A DNA stretch of 64,000 nucleotides, taken from positions 62,330,001 through 62,394,000 of the forward strand of contig NC_092520.1 of assembly GCF_037038585.1 (NCBI RefSeq), given 5' to 3'. This stretch comes from Patagioenas fasciata. Lineage: Eukaryota; Chordata; Aves; Columbiformes; Columbidae. The position numbers were made by a program, and so were the translations under genes. Of this stretch, positions 27,390-39,687 are shown piece after piece (the first letter of the stretch is position 1; each line of letters starts with the position of its first letter). A model generated the notes under the pieces. The model saw nothing but the letters and a program-made list of their open reading frames with translations, searched no databases and was not told where the DNA came from.

Positions 27390-28799
27390 TTATAATTATA
27401 GTGAAGTACAGGTTCCACCTAGCACAATGATTAAAAAAAAAGTCTCACGTAACTCAAATAACTTAGTAATACTTACATGTCTATCAAAGCAGGCACTGGG
27501 GTGGTACCCTTTATATGTATATGAACCTTTTGATAAATTTATCAAAGGAGAAACAAGGTGGCATGACATTCTGCTAGTCTATGTGACACCTGTGACAGTG
27601 GCCACCACACCACTCGGATTTTCAGGTTACTGGAAATGTGATGCACAGGTTGCCTTGAGAAGAACTCAGGATAAGTGACTGCAACGGTGGTTCTTCCCTG
27701 TAATAATGCCCCCAGCTGCAACGATGCTTTCCTGGTAGAAGGCAAATATCAGGACTTTCTAAATGGCAAGATAATACTGTGTTAATATTAGCGCTTGAAT
27801 CTGCCCAACACCCATTATCATCCCTGCATTCCTAGCATGCCTATGTGGATTTTTGGTTACAAGAAACGCAGCTAAGAACAGGGTTAGCTGACAAAAGTGA
27901 GCTTGTAAATACGAGAAAAGGCTTTTGCAATCTGAAGTACCTACATAAACACCTACATAGAGAGGATTAAACAAGTGTATCAAAGGTACAGAGAGATACC
28001 CCCAATAGAGTTTGATGTTTTTAACTTACTATGCTTCAGTTACACTTTTTTAATATGTGTTTTTTTAAACTACTCTGAATCCGCCGTCCAAGTCCGATCC
28101 ACAGAGTTTCATCCTGTTTTATACATTTCAGTGCCCTGGTTCGGCTTTGTCTGAGAAGTAAACCCCTGCGGCTAGTGATTGACAACCCAGCAGCAGCAGC
28201 TGTACGCATTGCGAGTTCAGTAAGGCTGACAACCGTTCTCGAGAGACACCCAGCATCGAGATCAAGGAGGTCCTGTCGTACACCAACACCGCAAATCCGG
28301 CTTTACTTTGAACTGAGGTAGTACTGTGGTAGGCTTGAAATTATGCCAGTAAATACCAGATCCTACTGCTTCAGCAGGTGTTACAGAATCCTCTAATATG
28401 CCGAAGAATAAATACAGTCCATCTTTGCAGAAAAACAAAAGGAAATGAAGGCATCGGCCGTTAGTTAAAGAGGCTGGCAGAAAAGTTCCCACAATCCAAA
28501 GAGCATCTCCAAGTTCTGTCAAAACAGCAGCAAAATGATACCGTAGATGCCATGGACAGGTAATGAGTTAGGCAGGTTGCTTTCCCTTCCTCCCAGATCT
28601 GTTGCGCAGTTTAGTCCACAACAGTTAGAAAGTTAAGTAACTGTCTGGACCAACAAGAACAACAACAAAAAGTAAACCTTAAGCAGCTTCAGTTACCAAA
28701 AAAAAATCCTAACAAAACAAAACAAAAAGGTATATGCTGAGCAGCTTTGTTGAATGTTGTACTCTGTTGTTTGAGGTCATGGTGAGAAAACTAACTCCT

Positions 28800-28804
28800 T
28801 CACT
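28800..28804 (-). CDS. IRS2: IRS2 exon 2 coding part: last two bases of the final Glu codon plus stop
   Basis: Reading the minus strand, a pyrimidine-rich tract ending in TTTTCAG is followed at once by AG then TGA. Joined to the last G of exon 1 (54943) this makes GAG-TGA, so the protein ends Val-Lys-Glu. The human protein also ends in Lys-Glu, and human IRS2 likewise has one very large coding exon followed by a second exon that is nearly all 3' UTR. The placement is inferred from splice signals, frame and homology rather than from a transcript. The fit of acceptor, phase and terminal residue makes a chance match unlikely. Confidence 0.88.
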
Positions 28805-28833
28805 CTGAAAATAAAAATGAAACAAAGTCAGTA
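28805..28833 (-). promoter_or_regulatory. IRS2: IRS2 splice acceptor with branch point
   Basis: A TACTGAC branch-like motif (28833-28827) is followed by a T-rich tract and CAG at 28807-28805. The spacing of 24 nt from branch A to exon is normal. Confidence 0.85.
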
Positions 28834-31495
28834 AAAGCTGCAACAAAAATCATATCAATGATTTAAACACAAAAATTACCATTAAGTGATTATTCAGTAC
28901 AGGTTTTCATGGCAAAGTACGTACTAACTGCTTTTATATTTGTATACATCATAAGGTATTGCAGAAGCAATGAAGGAAGTACTCCCCAATCCAATACCAC
29001 CTCTTTTTTGTAGAACTTTCCAGATGTGGCTCTTCAAACCAGCAAACCATGGGAGACAGAAGTGATTAGAAAACCCAACACAAAATCCCCCAGAGTTCAA
29101 GCTGTGACCATTGTTGTATCAGTGGAAAGGAAGAGGGGTTGCAGAAAGCAGGTACAAACTCAATTGTTTTTCAGTTGTCTGGGCATTATCAAAAGCTGTC
29201 CATTATCAGATATTAAAAACCAGTTTTTTTAGACTATATTGTCTTGAGGGAAAGAGTCTTCTAAAAACAGAAGAGAAGTAGCTAAAAAACCTTCCTCTAA
29301 CTTAGTTATCTGAATTACTAAACAACTATTATTCCAGAAGTACAAAAGTGGGTAGACAGGCAAATAGAGGGAATGTTCTCCAGATAACCGACTACAAAGC
29401 TGCCTTAAACAGTCAAGGTGAATTATGCAGTAAATCGAAACGGTTACAAAGTGACCCATCTTACTTTAAAGAATGCAGCTGACTCCTTTCCTGTTTTTTC
29501 ACTGCAAAAAATTAACACATAGTACACGCCACTACCATAAAGGGACATTATTATAGTGATTCACAACATTAAGATGGTTTGCTAACGCAGTCATTAAAAA
29601 TCAGAATTTCCTTAATATGTTGCTTATTGTATAGATTTTTCCTGCTCGATATAATATTTGAAAAGCAGCAATGCACAAACACTAGTGATTAAAACACCAA
29701 GACGCTATATTTTGCATGACAAAACATTGACACCTGATTTCAAAAGGTGCCAACTAAGTGGTACATCCCAATACAATGTCAGGCTGCAATACTACTTTCA
29801 CATTAAGTGCTATTAATAGCGTCTAGTTAATTTGATAGTTTATAACAGGGTTTTTTTGTTGTATGTAGCTGTCTCCAAGCTTACAAGTTAAATGAAAATT
29901 TTAGTTTGATGATGTATTATCCTAAAAATTGAAGTTATTTGGAACACTTTAGGAACTAACATTGTTACTTAGAAAAAGTCTGTAAAGGACATAACCCATG
30001 AATTTTGTCTGTATGGATACAGGAAATATTCCTGTATAGTTTTAATTCCCTTGGGACCATAAAAGCAAAATAAATTGTATATGAAATCTGGATGCCAAAG
30101 TAAGCATAGTGCTTATCCGTGCATGTTTCAGTACACGTAAGCCTCTGATAAACCTAAAGAAAGCCTTTTCCTTCAAGTTTACACAAAACCAAAGGCTGAC
30201 ATATCTTGACACAGATGCAAGAATTGCTAAAGTGCTGCTGAATCTCTCAGACCTAAGGTTTACTTAAGGAATTAGTCCTGCTGCAATCGTTGGAGACGCT
30301 ATATGACCAGATCCTTAGGATTTCATTTCATCACACAGCTTGAGATGAACTAATGGCTTGCCACGACCAAAAGGAGAGTACCTCATTGCCCCCACCCATG
30401 GCTATTCGCTGACACTTTTCTGATCAGATACTAAGTCAACTCTATCCATTGAAACTTGGGAACAAGAGCTTTTGTTGTTTGGGTGTGGGGTGTGCGTGTT
30501 CGTGTGTGTGTTTCAAATTAAGAACTTCCACTGGGTTACGATGCAATGAAGGAAGCCCCAAAACTGCCAGTGGGACAAAAGGGCAATAATCGCTCAGGTG
30601 CATACAGGAGGAAAAAGGAGCTGAGGGAGCAGTAGGAAAGCCGAGATGGAAGGAGGAGGACATGGAAAGCGTGGAGGGACAGCAAGATTCCTCTTTTTTG
30701 CTGTCAAGGAGCTGTAAATTCAGCTGGCACAGATGATGAAGATCCCATAACATGACAGTGTGCCCTAAGAGGTTCTTGTACACTTCAGATCTAGAGTTTG
30801 GAATCAAAAGTAAACAACTGCACTAGCAGTCATCACCGTCCAGCATGGCTGCATGGGAGAGCACATGGCAGGATGGATGGTTCTCAGAAGGGAGCTGAGA
30901 TCCCTCGTTTGAGCAAGAGCCACCCAACAAAACACTTTGTTTAATGAAGCAGAATAAATACATCATGTAGGCAAAGAAGTGAGTATTTAAAGACAGAGGC
31001 TGACTCTCTGCTATTGCTTTCCTCCTCCAAATGGAAACCAACCCAACAACTAAATGTAGGTTCCTGAAAGAAGCCACGTGATAGTGAAGGCCAAATAAGG
31101 TTTAAAAAAAAAAAAGTGTTCAGCTAGGGAAATCACAGGAAGAAGATTTTTTTGTATGCACAAAGGACACAAACAAGTACGGTTCCAGACGTGTGTCAGC
31201 CTTGGGCGGTCATCAGGGAGGGTTATTAGCAACCGAGTAAACCTGCTGTTGCTCTTACAGCACAACAGGCACTTGCCAGCCAAAATTAAACTGGAGCAGA
31301 TGAAGTGGCCGATGCTTCAACACACTTCCAAATGTGGTTCAGATGGTTCTGTAGGTGTATGATGGGACTGTGGGTGCAGGACTAAGAGCTTAAGACACAA
31401 CAAACACATAATCCAATGAGTCTACAATGCTGACCTGTAAGTCAAAATCTAACCCAAACACAGTCTTCAATAATTAAACAATTTCCTTTGACTTC

Positions 31496-31533
31496 AATAA
31501 GCTTTGAATCAGGATTCAAATAAGCTTTGAATC
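31496..31533 (+). repeat. 23-bp-period tandem duplication
   Basis: AATAAGCTTTGAATC occurs twice with period 23. Confidence 0.8.
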
Positions 31534-32478
31534 GAGAAAGGAAGAATAACTACAGCTACCACTTGATCTACATAATAGCAATGCCAGCTTCAGAAGAAAC
31601 CTACTTGCAAGGAAAAACAAACAACAAAAAAAAAAAACCAACCCAATCAACCAACCAAACATCAATATCACTGTTAATTTTTACTTTAATGATTAGTATC
31701 TTTTACTTATTTCAAGTCTCAGGTCAACACTGTGCTTACACAGCAAGTCACACCAGTATACACTGTCTTTATTCAGGAACTAAATAAAATTCCTACAGGA
31801 CATGAGTATGTTCTTTGATAACTTCACTCCCCATGGGCACACACAGAGCAAAATACGAAGTGCAGCATTGTGTCAATATTGAGGTTTCGTTGTGGTTTTG
31901 GGCTTTGTTAAGAAAAGCATCCCTGATCACTCCTGAGTTTCTAAAACTACTTAAGTCACTTGATTCCACCAGTGCTTCTCAGGGAACAAATCAGATAATA
32001 AACACACACATTCCTAGGAAACTACCAAATACTCAAAGACTTGTTAAATATACTGTGAAGAGAATACAATGGTTAGCCAATTAAAGGAGATCTAGTTTGC
32101 TTATAGATTTTCAAAGTCAGCAAGCAATGAATGAAAATTTTCTTAATTCCTAAAAACAATTCTCATCTGCTAACAAGCACACAGACAGGAACAGCTACAC
32201 ATGTGGCTCATGGCACAACACGTTGCTGGTGATTCAGAAACAGTAAATTTATTCCACTGGCAGCACCATCACCAGAGCAGATCAGGCATCAGACACAGAA
32301 CCCGCAGCTCCGCCACAGGCTCCTGCCCCAACTCCAGCCAGATCACTCGGTGGCTTTGTCCCTTTGTTTCCCCTCCCCACGCTCGCTGCCTGCCAAATTG
32401 ATTAAGCCCCTGAGTGCTGCTAACTAACTTCTCCTGGAAAAGCAGTCCTATTGATACAATCGAATCTGGAGGTTAAAG

Positions 32479-32887
32479 AATCGCAGAATCACAGAATGTA
32501 AGGGATTGGAAGGGACCTCAAAAGATCATCTGGTCCAATCCCCCTGCCGGAGCAGGAACACCTGGATGAGGTTACTCAGGAATGTGTCCAGGCAGGTTTT
32601 GAACGTCTCCAGAGAAGGAGATTCCACAACTTCCCTGGGCAGCCTGTTCCAGTGCTCTGACACCCTCACTGAGAAGTTTCTTCTCATATTTAAGTGGAAT
32701 CTCCTGTGTTCCAGTTTGTATCCATTGACCCTTGTCTTATCAATGGTTGTCACCGAGAAGAGCCTGGCTCCATCCTTGTGACAATCAACCTTTACATGTT
32801 TCTAAACATTAATGAAATCACCCCTCAATCTCCTCTTCTCCAAACTAAAGAGACTCAGTTCCCTTAGCCTTTCCTCATAAGGGATCA
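32479..32887 (-). mobile_element. CR1 LINE 3' fragment in IRS2 intron
   Basis: Starts TCGCAGAATCACAGAATG and keeps the CR1 tail plus the last ORF2 codons ([17 protein letters not shown] on the minus strand). It lies in the same orientation as IRS2. A GC-rich unclassified stretch follows to about 33,300. Confidence 0.94.
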
Positions 32888-35020
32888 CGTCCTCCTGTGG
32901 GCACTGGGCCATTAGACAGTGGAGCCCAAGGAAATGAATCCCACCCATGGGGAGATCCCACCCAGGAGGAGAAGTGCAGCCTTGGGCGAGGCAACTGGCC
33001 AGCCAGAAAAGGCAAGTGTTCCCCCTGCCCCACTGGTTGCACCATCCTCCTAACCCCACCATGCCTCACAGGCACCTGCACAGGTGGCAGCCCTGCACCC
33101 CAATAGCACCCTTCCCACACCCAGAGCTGTCAGCATCAGCAAACAAACGGAGCAGGGATGCAAATGGCAGAGGCTCAGGGTGCAGAGGGACCGCACAGGT
33201 CCTGATGGTGACAAACCCGTGGTGACCTGGCACTGACAGCAACAGGAGATGGTCTGAACCGCAGCCTCCGAGTGTTTCTTTGTGGGAGGGATTGTAGGAT
33301 GCACACATGCACTGTAAGCTCACAAATTTGGCCAAGCATCCCAACGTGAATGCAGCCTGCTGCTCCCTGGGTTGCTACCTGTGAGGTGCACAGTAGGAGT
33401 CAAATCCTGACCTGGTTCCAACTCTCATTAAGCAATTTAATGAATACTATATGTAACATTAAGTACATAGGCAACCCTGCTAAAGATAACAGAACAACTC
33501 ATGAGTTGAGCTATGCCTCTCCACAAGTAATTCCAGAGAATCTGAGCTCTGCTCAGCAGGAATGCTCACACCAAATAAAGCTGAGCTTGGCCATCATCAC
33601 CAGAAAAGGTTTCGATCAGAGCTGAAACATTCGCTCACCAACACTTCGCAGGAAAAGATAAAGCAGTATGCTCCAGTAGTTTACAAAGCCCATGAATAGT
33701 ATCCACCCAAAGTAAAATGCTTCTGTGTTTGATGAGAAAAACAAGTTAAACCATGAAACTAAAAGGCCATGTTATTATTTTTTAAAATGAATAATGGTTG
33801 ATTAGAATTAGAGACATGCTGCCCCAAGTAACTATGCTCTTTTGGTATGTTAGTCCACTAAGAAACAGCATGCACTGTTATTTAGGTACTTCTCTTTTGT
33901 TTCATGACTTTAGTATCAGGTCAACACAGATTCTTCATGACTGATAAAAACAAACAAACAAAAAAATCACTGAATTTCTTTTAGGGAGTAAAGTAGAAGT
34001 TTTGCAGCCACAGTTATCTATATTAAAATGAACCTTGTAGTACTTTTCCTCTTGTGTCAAATAGCTAAGAAATCATAACATCTTCAATTGCATTAAGATA
34101 ATCGTAGAGAAAGATACTATCTTCTAAAGTGAGAACAAAGCACTAGATTATGTGGAAAAAAGATGCTGCATATCAGCACGTGAAAGTATATATATATTTT
34201 CGATTTGTCCTAGCACATGCGAGAGGCTAAAATGTTTATATAATGGCATGAACAAATCTTTACAATTCATAGTGAGTGTCAACTTTTATCCAAAGCTACT
34301 AAAATCAAATTAATATGTATTTGATACCATGTATTTACACGACTAGCACTTATTTTACATGCAATCTTACACTAGAGTTTATGCAGCCAAGTCTATGGTA
34401 GAAGTAATAAATGAAGATGAGAGCTACGCTTAGTTGATTTCAGAATCTGACATAATTTGTGTTTCATATCATTTTGTCAAGGTTCTTATAGATCTTGTAG
34501 TACGAATAACTAAACATTAAAATGTAATTATGTGGAAAATAAAGGATTCAACTTACAAATGTCATTATAATGAATTTATAGCTAAAGTGCTGGTCCAGAA
34601 ATACAATTCCCATATCAATTATAATAAAAATAGGCACTTCAAATTTAAAATAAAGAAACTAGACATGCTCATTTTTCCAGGATTAATTTAATACAGTTGC
34701 CATTATACCTCTTAATTTCAGAGCTACAGCCACTGTGTACTATTAAACAAGTTTGTATAGATGTGATTTAATCCCATTATTAGGGATAAAACAAATTAGA
34801 CAAAAAACTCAACACAGTACTGTCTGAAATCTGTTCAGTTATCCTCTCCCTTGCAAGTTGCATATACAACTGTTCAAAAATATTCCATGAAAACAAACAA
34901 AACCGATATGCTTTCTCTAAGCAAACAAAATGCTGGGCGGGGGAGGGGGAAGTTTGGTCCTGTTGGTCTCTCACTGGGAGTTTGTAAGAGGGACAGAAAC
35001 AAACATAGAGAAGCAGATGT

Positions 35021-35281
35021 AGAATCATAGAACAGTTTGGGTTGGAATGGACCTTCAAAGGCCATCTAGTCCACCCCCCTGCAATGAGCAGGGACATCTG
35101 CAACTAGATCAGGTTGCTCAGAGCCCTGTCCAGCCTGGCCTGGAATGTCTCCAGGGATGGGGCATCTACCACCTCTCCTGGCAACCTGGGCCAGTGTTTC
35201 ACCACCCTCATTATAAAAATTGTCTTCCTTATGTCCAGCCTGAATCTTACCTCCTTTAGTTTAAACTACTAGCCCTTGTGG
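35021..35281 (-). mobile_element. CR1 LINE 3' fragment in IRS2 intron
   Basis: AGAATCATAGAACAG, GGTTGGAATGGACC, CAGGGACATCTGCAACTAG and TCCAGGGATGGGGCATC all match the CR1 antisense consensus. 5'-truncated within the 3' UTR. Confidence 0.94.
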
Positions 35282-38200
35282 AAACTGTATAGAATTTGCC
35301 ACTGAAAGATTAGTCTGTGGCAGTCAGATAAAGAGCCACTCAACAGTTCACAGGTACAGGATTTAACCATAGTGGAACATTATTGTCTGATGACCATTAC
35401 CATGCAACTGTAATTGCCTCCCACCTTACAATCATCACACCATTCCTTTACCAGAGCAGATTCAAAACTCAGCACTGCAAACGTGGCCTCAATTAGGCCG
35501 TTGGCTTCATTTTTACAGCTCCTTCTATCACACCAAGGAGAGAATGCAGCTCTTCCCAGGAACAGACTGACAGCAATGAGCGAACTCCAGCAACACCACT
35601 CTGGACATAAAGGGAGGCTGGAAGTTTCTTAAGAGACAGAATTTTTGTAAAACGACACGCTTGCCTTTACAAGTGATGAAGGGTGAGGAGAAAGGTACTG
35701 GTGACTAATACACTGAACTACCTACCAACCCCATCTTCGGAGACTCAACAAAAACAACTGAATTAGTGCGTCTGCCCCTGCAGCATACACTAGGCAATAC
35801 TCAGCAAACTTCTGCCATCGCCAATGTGCATCTTCACATCTCTGACCTACTCACCCCACGAGGAACTAGTCACTCTAGTTCCTCATAGTAAAGGAGAAGA
35901 AACAGGCGCTTCTAAGCAACAATTCTTCTGCCCTATTTCATGTCAGGCTCAGACGAATATGAGTTATGAAAGATCTTGAAGTGTGTGAGGTATATGACTT
36001 GTTATTCATTTTAGGAGCAGAGACCATATTCTTTTACACACCTTTGCAAATGCTGGGAAGCTTGCTCAGCTGGGATATCCAAGGCATATTTGTGCCTCTT
36101 CTAATACACATCAGTAGTCATCAGCAAGGGCAATAAGGTCTGACAAGAAAAAAGAGCTCTCATAAGTAGAGCTTGATATTTTCACAAACTGCGAACTGAA
36201 ATGCCGTCTGTGTTAGTGGACCTATATTAGGCAGGTAACAAGGAGGAAAATAAAAAAAAGCATAATCAGACTTCTGGTTAGATCTGCAAGTGAGAACCTG
36301 ACTGCCATTCTAGATACCAGTGGTCAATACTAAAATCCAATAGCTTCTTCTAAGCCACTGGGTTATCTCCATCAACATGCCTCAACGCACAATGTTAAGA
36401 GTACTCTCAAATAGCTTAAAAGCATGCTTTTTCTCTCTCTCACTTGGGAGAAAATGCAGTCATTTCCAGTGATTAAATTGAAGAATTATTCATATTAAAA
36501 ATTTAAATATTCATGGCAATAGGGATAAGGACTCATGAAGGTTGTGGGAAGTCATATTCACTCTCCCTTTCCACTACAGTGGATACCTAAATATTCCATG
36601 AAACAGCTTCAACAAGAAAGAACAAGAGCACTCTACCAAAGAATATATGGCTTAGATGGGCTAGAAATGGGGAGTGTGGAAAGAAGACTGAGTTGTTTTC
36701 TTTTTTTCAGTCAGAAAGGTACTGGATACTGGTCAGTTCTGGTTGAGTGCTCTAGCCAGGTAAATATTGTGGACCCGGAAACAGAAACACTTCACCCAGG
36801 CACTCTTTGAAAGACTCATCCCTGCCTCCATCACTGTCCAACAGGTTTAGGCACCAAATATCAAAAGAGGTTTCAGATTTACAAAGTCTTTACGGAGATT
36901 GGAGCATTCCTCCATCCTAGAGGAAGACATTTATCTTCCAGAGAGCAGCATGTTTTAAAACACAAGGTTCTCCTCATCTTTCACAGTCAACTACCTGCCT
37001 GTTTTACAAACTGACTTTTGGACTGCTTACCAAGGAGACCGAAACAACCCTGGCATTTCACACATTAATTCATGCATCTAACTTGGCATCTAAATGCACT
37101 GCACCATCACACACTAAATGTCAGGCTGGCTGCTGCAGCTTTTGGACTTCCAGGTCAGGAGATATGTCCAGAGAGATGCTGCTTCTCACAGAAGAGACAC
37201 ATGGGGAGTTAAAGGACAGAAAAGGAAAGCTGGGAAGGGCTAAGGGGAACAACCTGGCATGCATGGGAGGTCAACCTTTTCCCTACTGCTTTCTGTTGCT
37301 GTTACACCCTCGTTTGCAACTCTGAGCATCTCATGGTATGTAAGAAAAAGACTTTAAAGGGCAATTTGCAATTTTTGTCAATGTTCTTCTAGAAATCTTT
37401 TGTGTTCTCACCACTGTTGGTGTGATTCAGTCAGTAATAGAAGAATGAGGGAAATGAAGCTAGGCAAGAAGTTGCAGACTTCACGTTGCATGACAAAAAG
37501 ACACCATCCCCACCACCAAAGCCTCCCCAAAACCAATTAATGAAATGAGCAATAAAGCACAAAACAGCTGTACTGACACAGCCTAATACTGCTCTGGCCC
37601 AGCTTTGTCTGCGTGACAGTGGGTCAAATGCAGTTGCTTAAGCAAGACTATAAAAAGCAGAACAAGCATACAGAGATACTTGCCCAAATTTTTACCTGTC
37701 ATCTAATGATTTACCCATCAAGGACCTCCTGCAACTTGTTGCCCTCCACAGAAACCTTTAGTATCCTGTAAACAGGAGTTTCACACCTGAACATGCAAGA
37801 CGAATTATCTCCTTCTGCTTCTTCTGAACATCTGGCCAACACCTGTTCTGAATACCTGACCAAAACTTTCTGCAGGATTCTTGGGGAAAGAAAAACTGTG
37901 CTCTATGCTACCTGAAAAGGTTTCCCAACACTTTGATGGGAAATCAGTTACACTGTATATATGGACTGCAGTAGAGGCAAGGGACAAAATTCCCTACAAG
38001 AGAAAAAGGTACCCACAGATGTCCAGTATTTCTTAACAAAGCTCCCTGCTTCATTTTGATCATTTACTTAAAGTCTCCTTTTTAGGACTAAATTAAAAAA
38101 AATAAAAACAAAAGGAGAAAAAGAGGTATTATCTTTTTTTCAATATTTGACACAGATAGCTCCTACAATTTATTCTCATTTTAATCAAACTTTTCCCAGT

Positions 38201-39483
38201 AGGTTTACGCAAAGATTTTTTTTTTTTTTCCTATGGGGTTTTTTGAAGTTAGTTCTGTCCAAGTTTAAAGAGTTTTCTTCCATGAGACCAGGTTAGGATC
38301 CTTTTTTCAGGCTGAAAGAAGAACAAGCTGATGTGTTTTGGGGAACACTGCTTAGAAAAAAAAAAAGAAAAAAAGAACAGTTTATTTCTCAATCTTGTAT
38401 CTTCTGAAGATCGTTACTGAGTCATTAAACAGTTACATATTTCACTTGAGCTATTAATCTTGTTGCATATAGTAGTACACCTGTTCTTTTAAAGCTATGC
38501 CTTGTAGTTCAGAGTTGTTAGTACAGAAGCACGAATCAGGTTAAGCCCTTAACCTCTTTCATTTATTAATTCCCCTTCAACAATAATTCAAGCTTCTATA
38601 TACAAAAACTTGGTTTAAAAAAAAAAAAAAAGGTAAAATATTTCCATGAATAAATCCAGGGCCTCCTTATATTAAAGGCTTTTTTTATTCTGTAAGCTTT
38701 GGTGTTTTTATATTGCTGTTGTTGGAAACCTCTATTAAGGGAGCCTATAGTGCCAGGCATTGTACCTGCACACAAGCACAATATATTTTTCTGCTAACCA
38801 CAGAAAATTAACTGAATAGAATTGTGATTATGACTTATCAAATGTAATGCTCCTGTTAGCAACACATAAAAAAAATGAAACCACTCCAGAAAAGTGCTTG
38901 GAAACAACACTGCAGAAAGAATTTGGAAGATGAAATTTTTGAGAAAAAGCTATTACAACAAACCCTTGTGAAAAGGTAGACTTCCTCATACTACCAGACC
39001 ATTTCCAAACATTTCACAATGGCGGTGAGCTAAAACCAAAGCAGAGCATTACCAGTTCATCACATTTCAGGGACATAGCTCCTGGCTGCCACTCAAGCTG
39101 TAACCAGAAGGTTTTCCTCCAAGCAGAGTAAGTTATTGCTCATTGCATCACCCCTGAGCATGTTCCTTCACTTCGTTTGCAACACACCTGGGTACTTACT
39201 CCGCTTGTGACACCCAAACACCAGGGTCAGTACACTGTCATGGGTGCACTACACAACCAAAAGATGAGAAGCTACCTATTTCTGTGAATAATTTTTTTTA
39301 AGCCTTAAAAATATTTCTGTAGGAAAACTATTACTGTTTGAATTACAAGTTTAGCTTATCATTAGTCAAGAATATTCACAGATCTATTCCTGCTCACTGT
39401 AGTATTACAGTTGATGTTTTATAATCATCTAAGTTGGGAGTGATGGTGTTTGTCTTCCAAAGTAACAATGACGTGTGATGGAG

Positions 39484-39687
39484 CCCTGTTTCCTGGGGAT
39501 GGCTGAACACCTGTCTGCCCATGAGCAGTGGTGAAGTAATTCCTTGTTTTGCTTTACCTGTTAAACTGTATCTTAACCCACAAGTTTCCTCACTTTTACC
39601 CTCCCAATTCTCTTCCCCATCCCACTGCGGGGGACTGAGTGAGCAGATGTGCAGTGCTCAGTTGCCAGATGGGGTTAAACCACAACA
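39484..39687 (+). mobile_element. Endogenous retrovirus LTR 3' fragment
   Basis: CCTGTTTCCTGGGGATGGCT, CTGAACACCTGTCTGCCCAT, CTTAACCCACAAGTTTCCTC, a TCCCCATCCCACTGCGGGGG block and the terminal GGGGTTAAACCACAACA resemble the 3' half of a widespread bird LTR family, probably ERVL-type. The 5' part is missing and no internal retroviral genes lie next to it, so this is a solo-LTR remnant. It lies antisense to IRS2 in its intron. Confidence 0.8.

Larger units (their letters stand above)
26370..28799 (-). other. IRS2: IRS2 3' UTR (exon 2), end inferred
   Basis: This runs from the TGA stop to an AATAAA at 26396-26391 followed by a G/T-rich stretch (about 26325-26345), giving a 3' UTR of about 2.4 kb, close to the human length. 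Parts of it (about 28080-28560) are less AT-rich and contain more CpG than surrounding DNA. It includes an 8-mer miR-7 seed match, a 7-mer miR-7 match, two miR-33-type 7-mers and a Pumilio-type TGTATATA. The exact cleavage site is uncertain because further AATAAA hexamers occur at 27077-27072, 26470-26465, 26265-26260, 26170-26165 and 26130-26125. Confidence 0.7.

Noticed and set aside
32802..33344. Open frames at 32.8-33.3 kb
   Set aside because: One end is the CR1 ORF2 remnant; the rest is GC-rich unclassified DNA without a known protein match.
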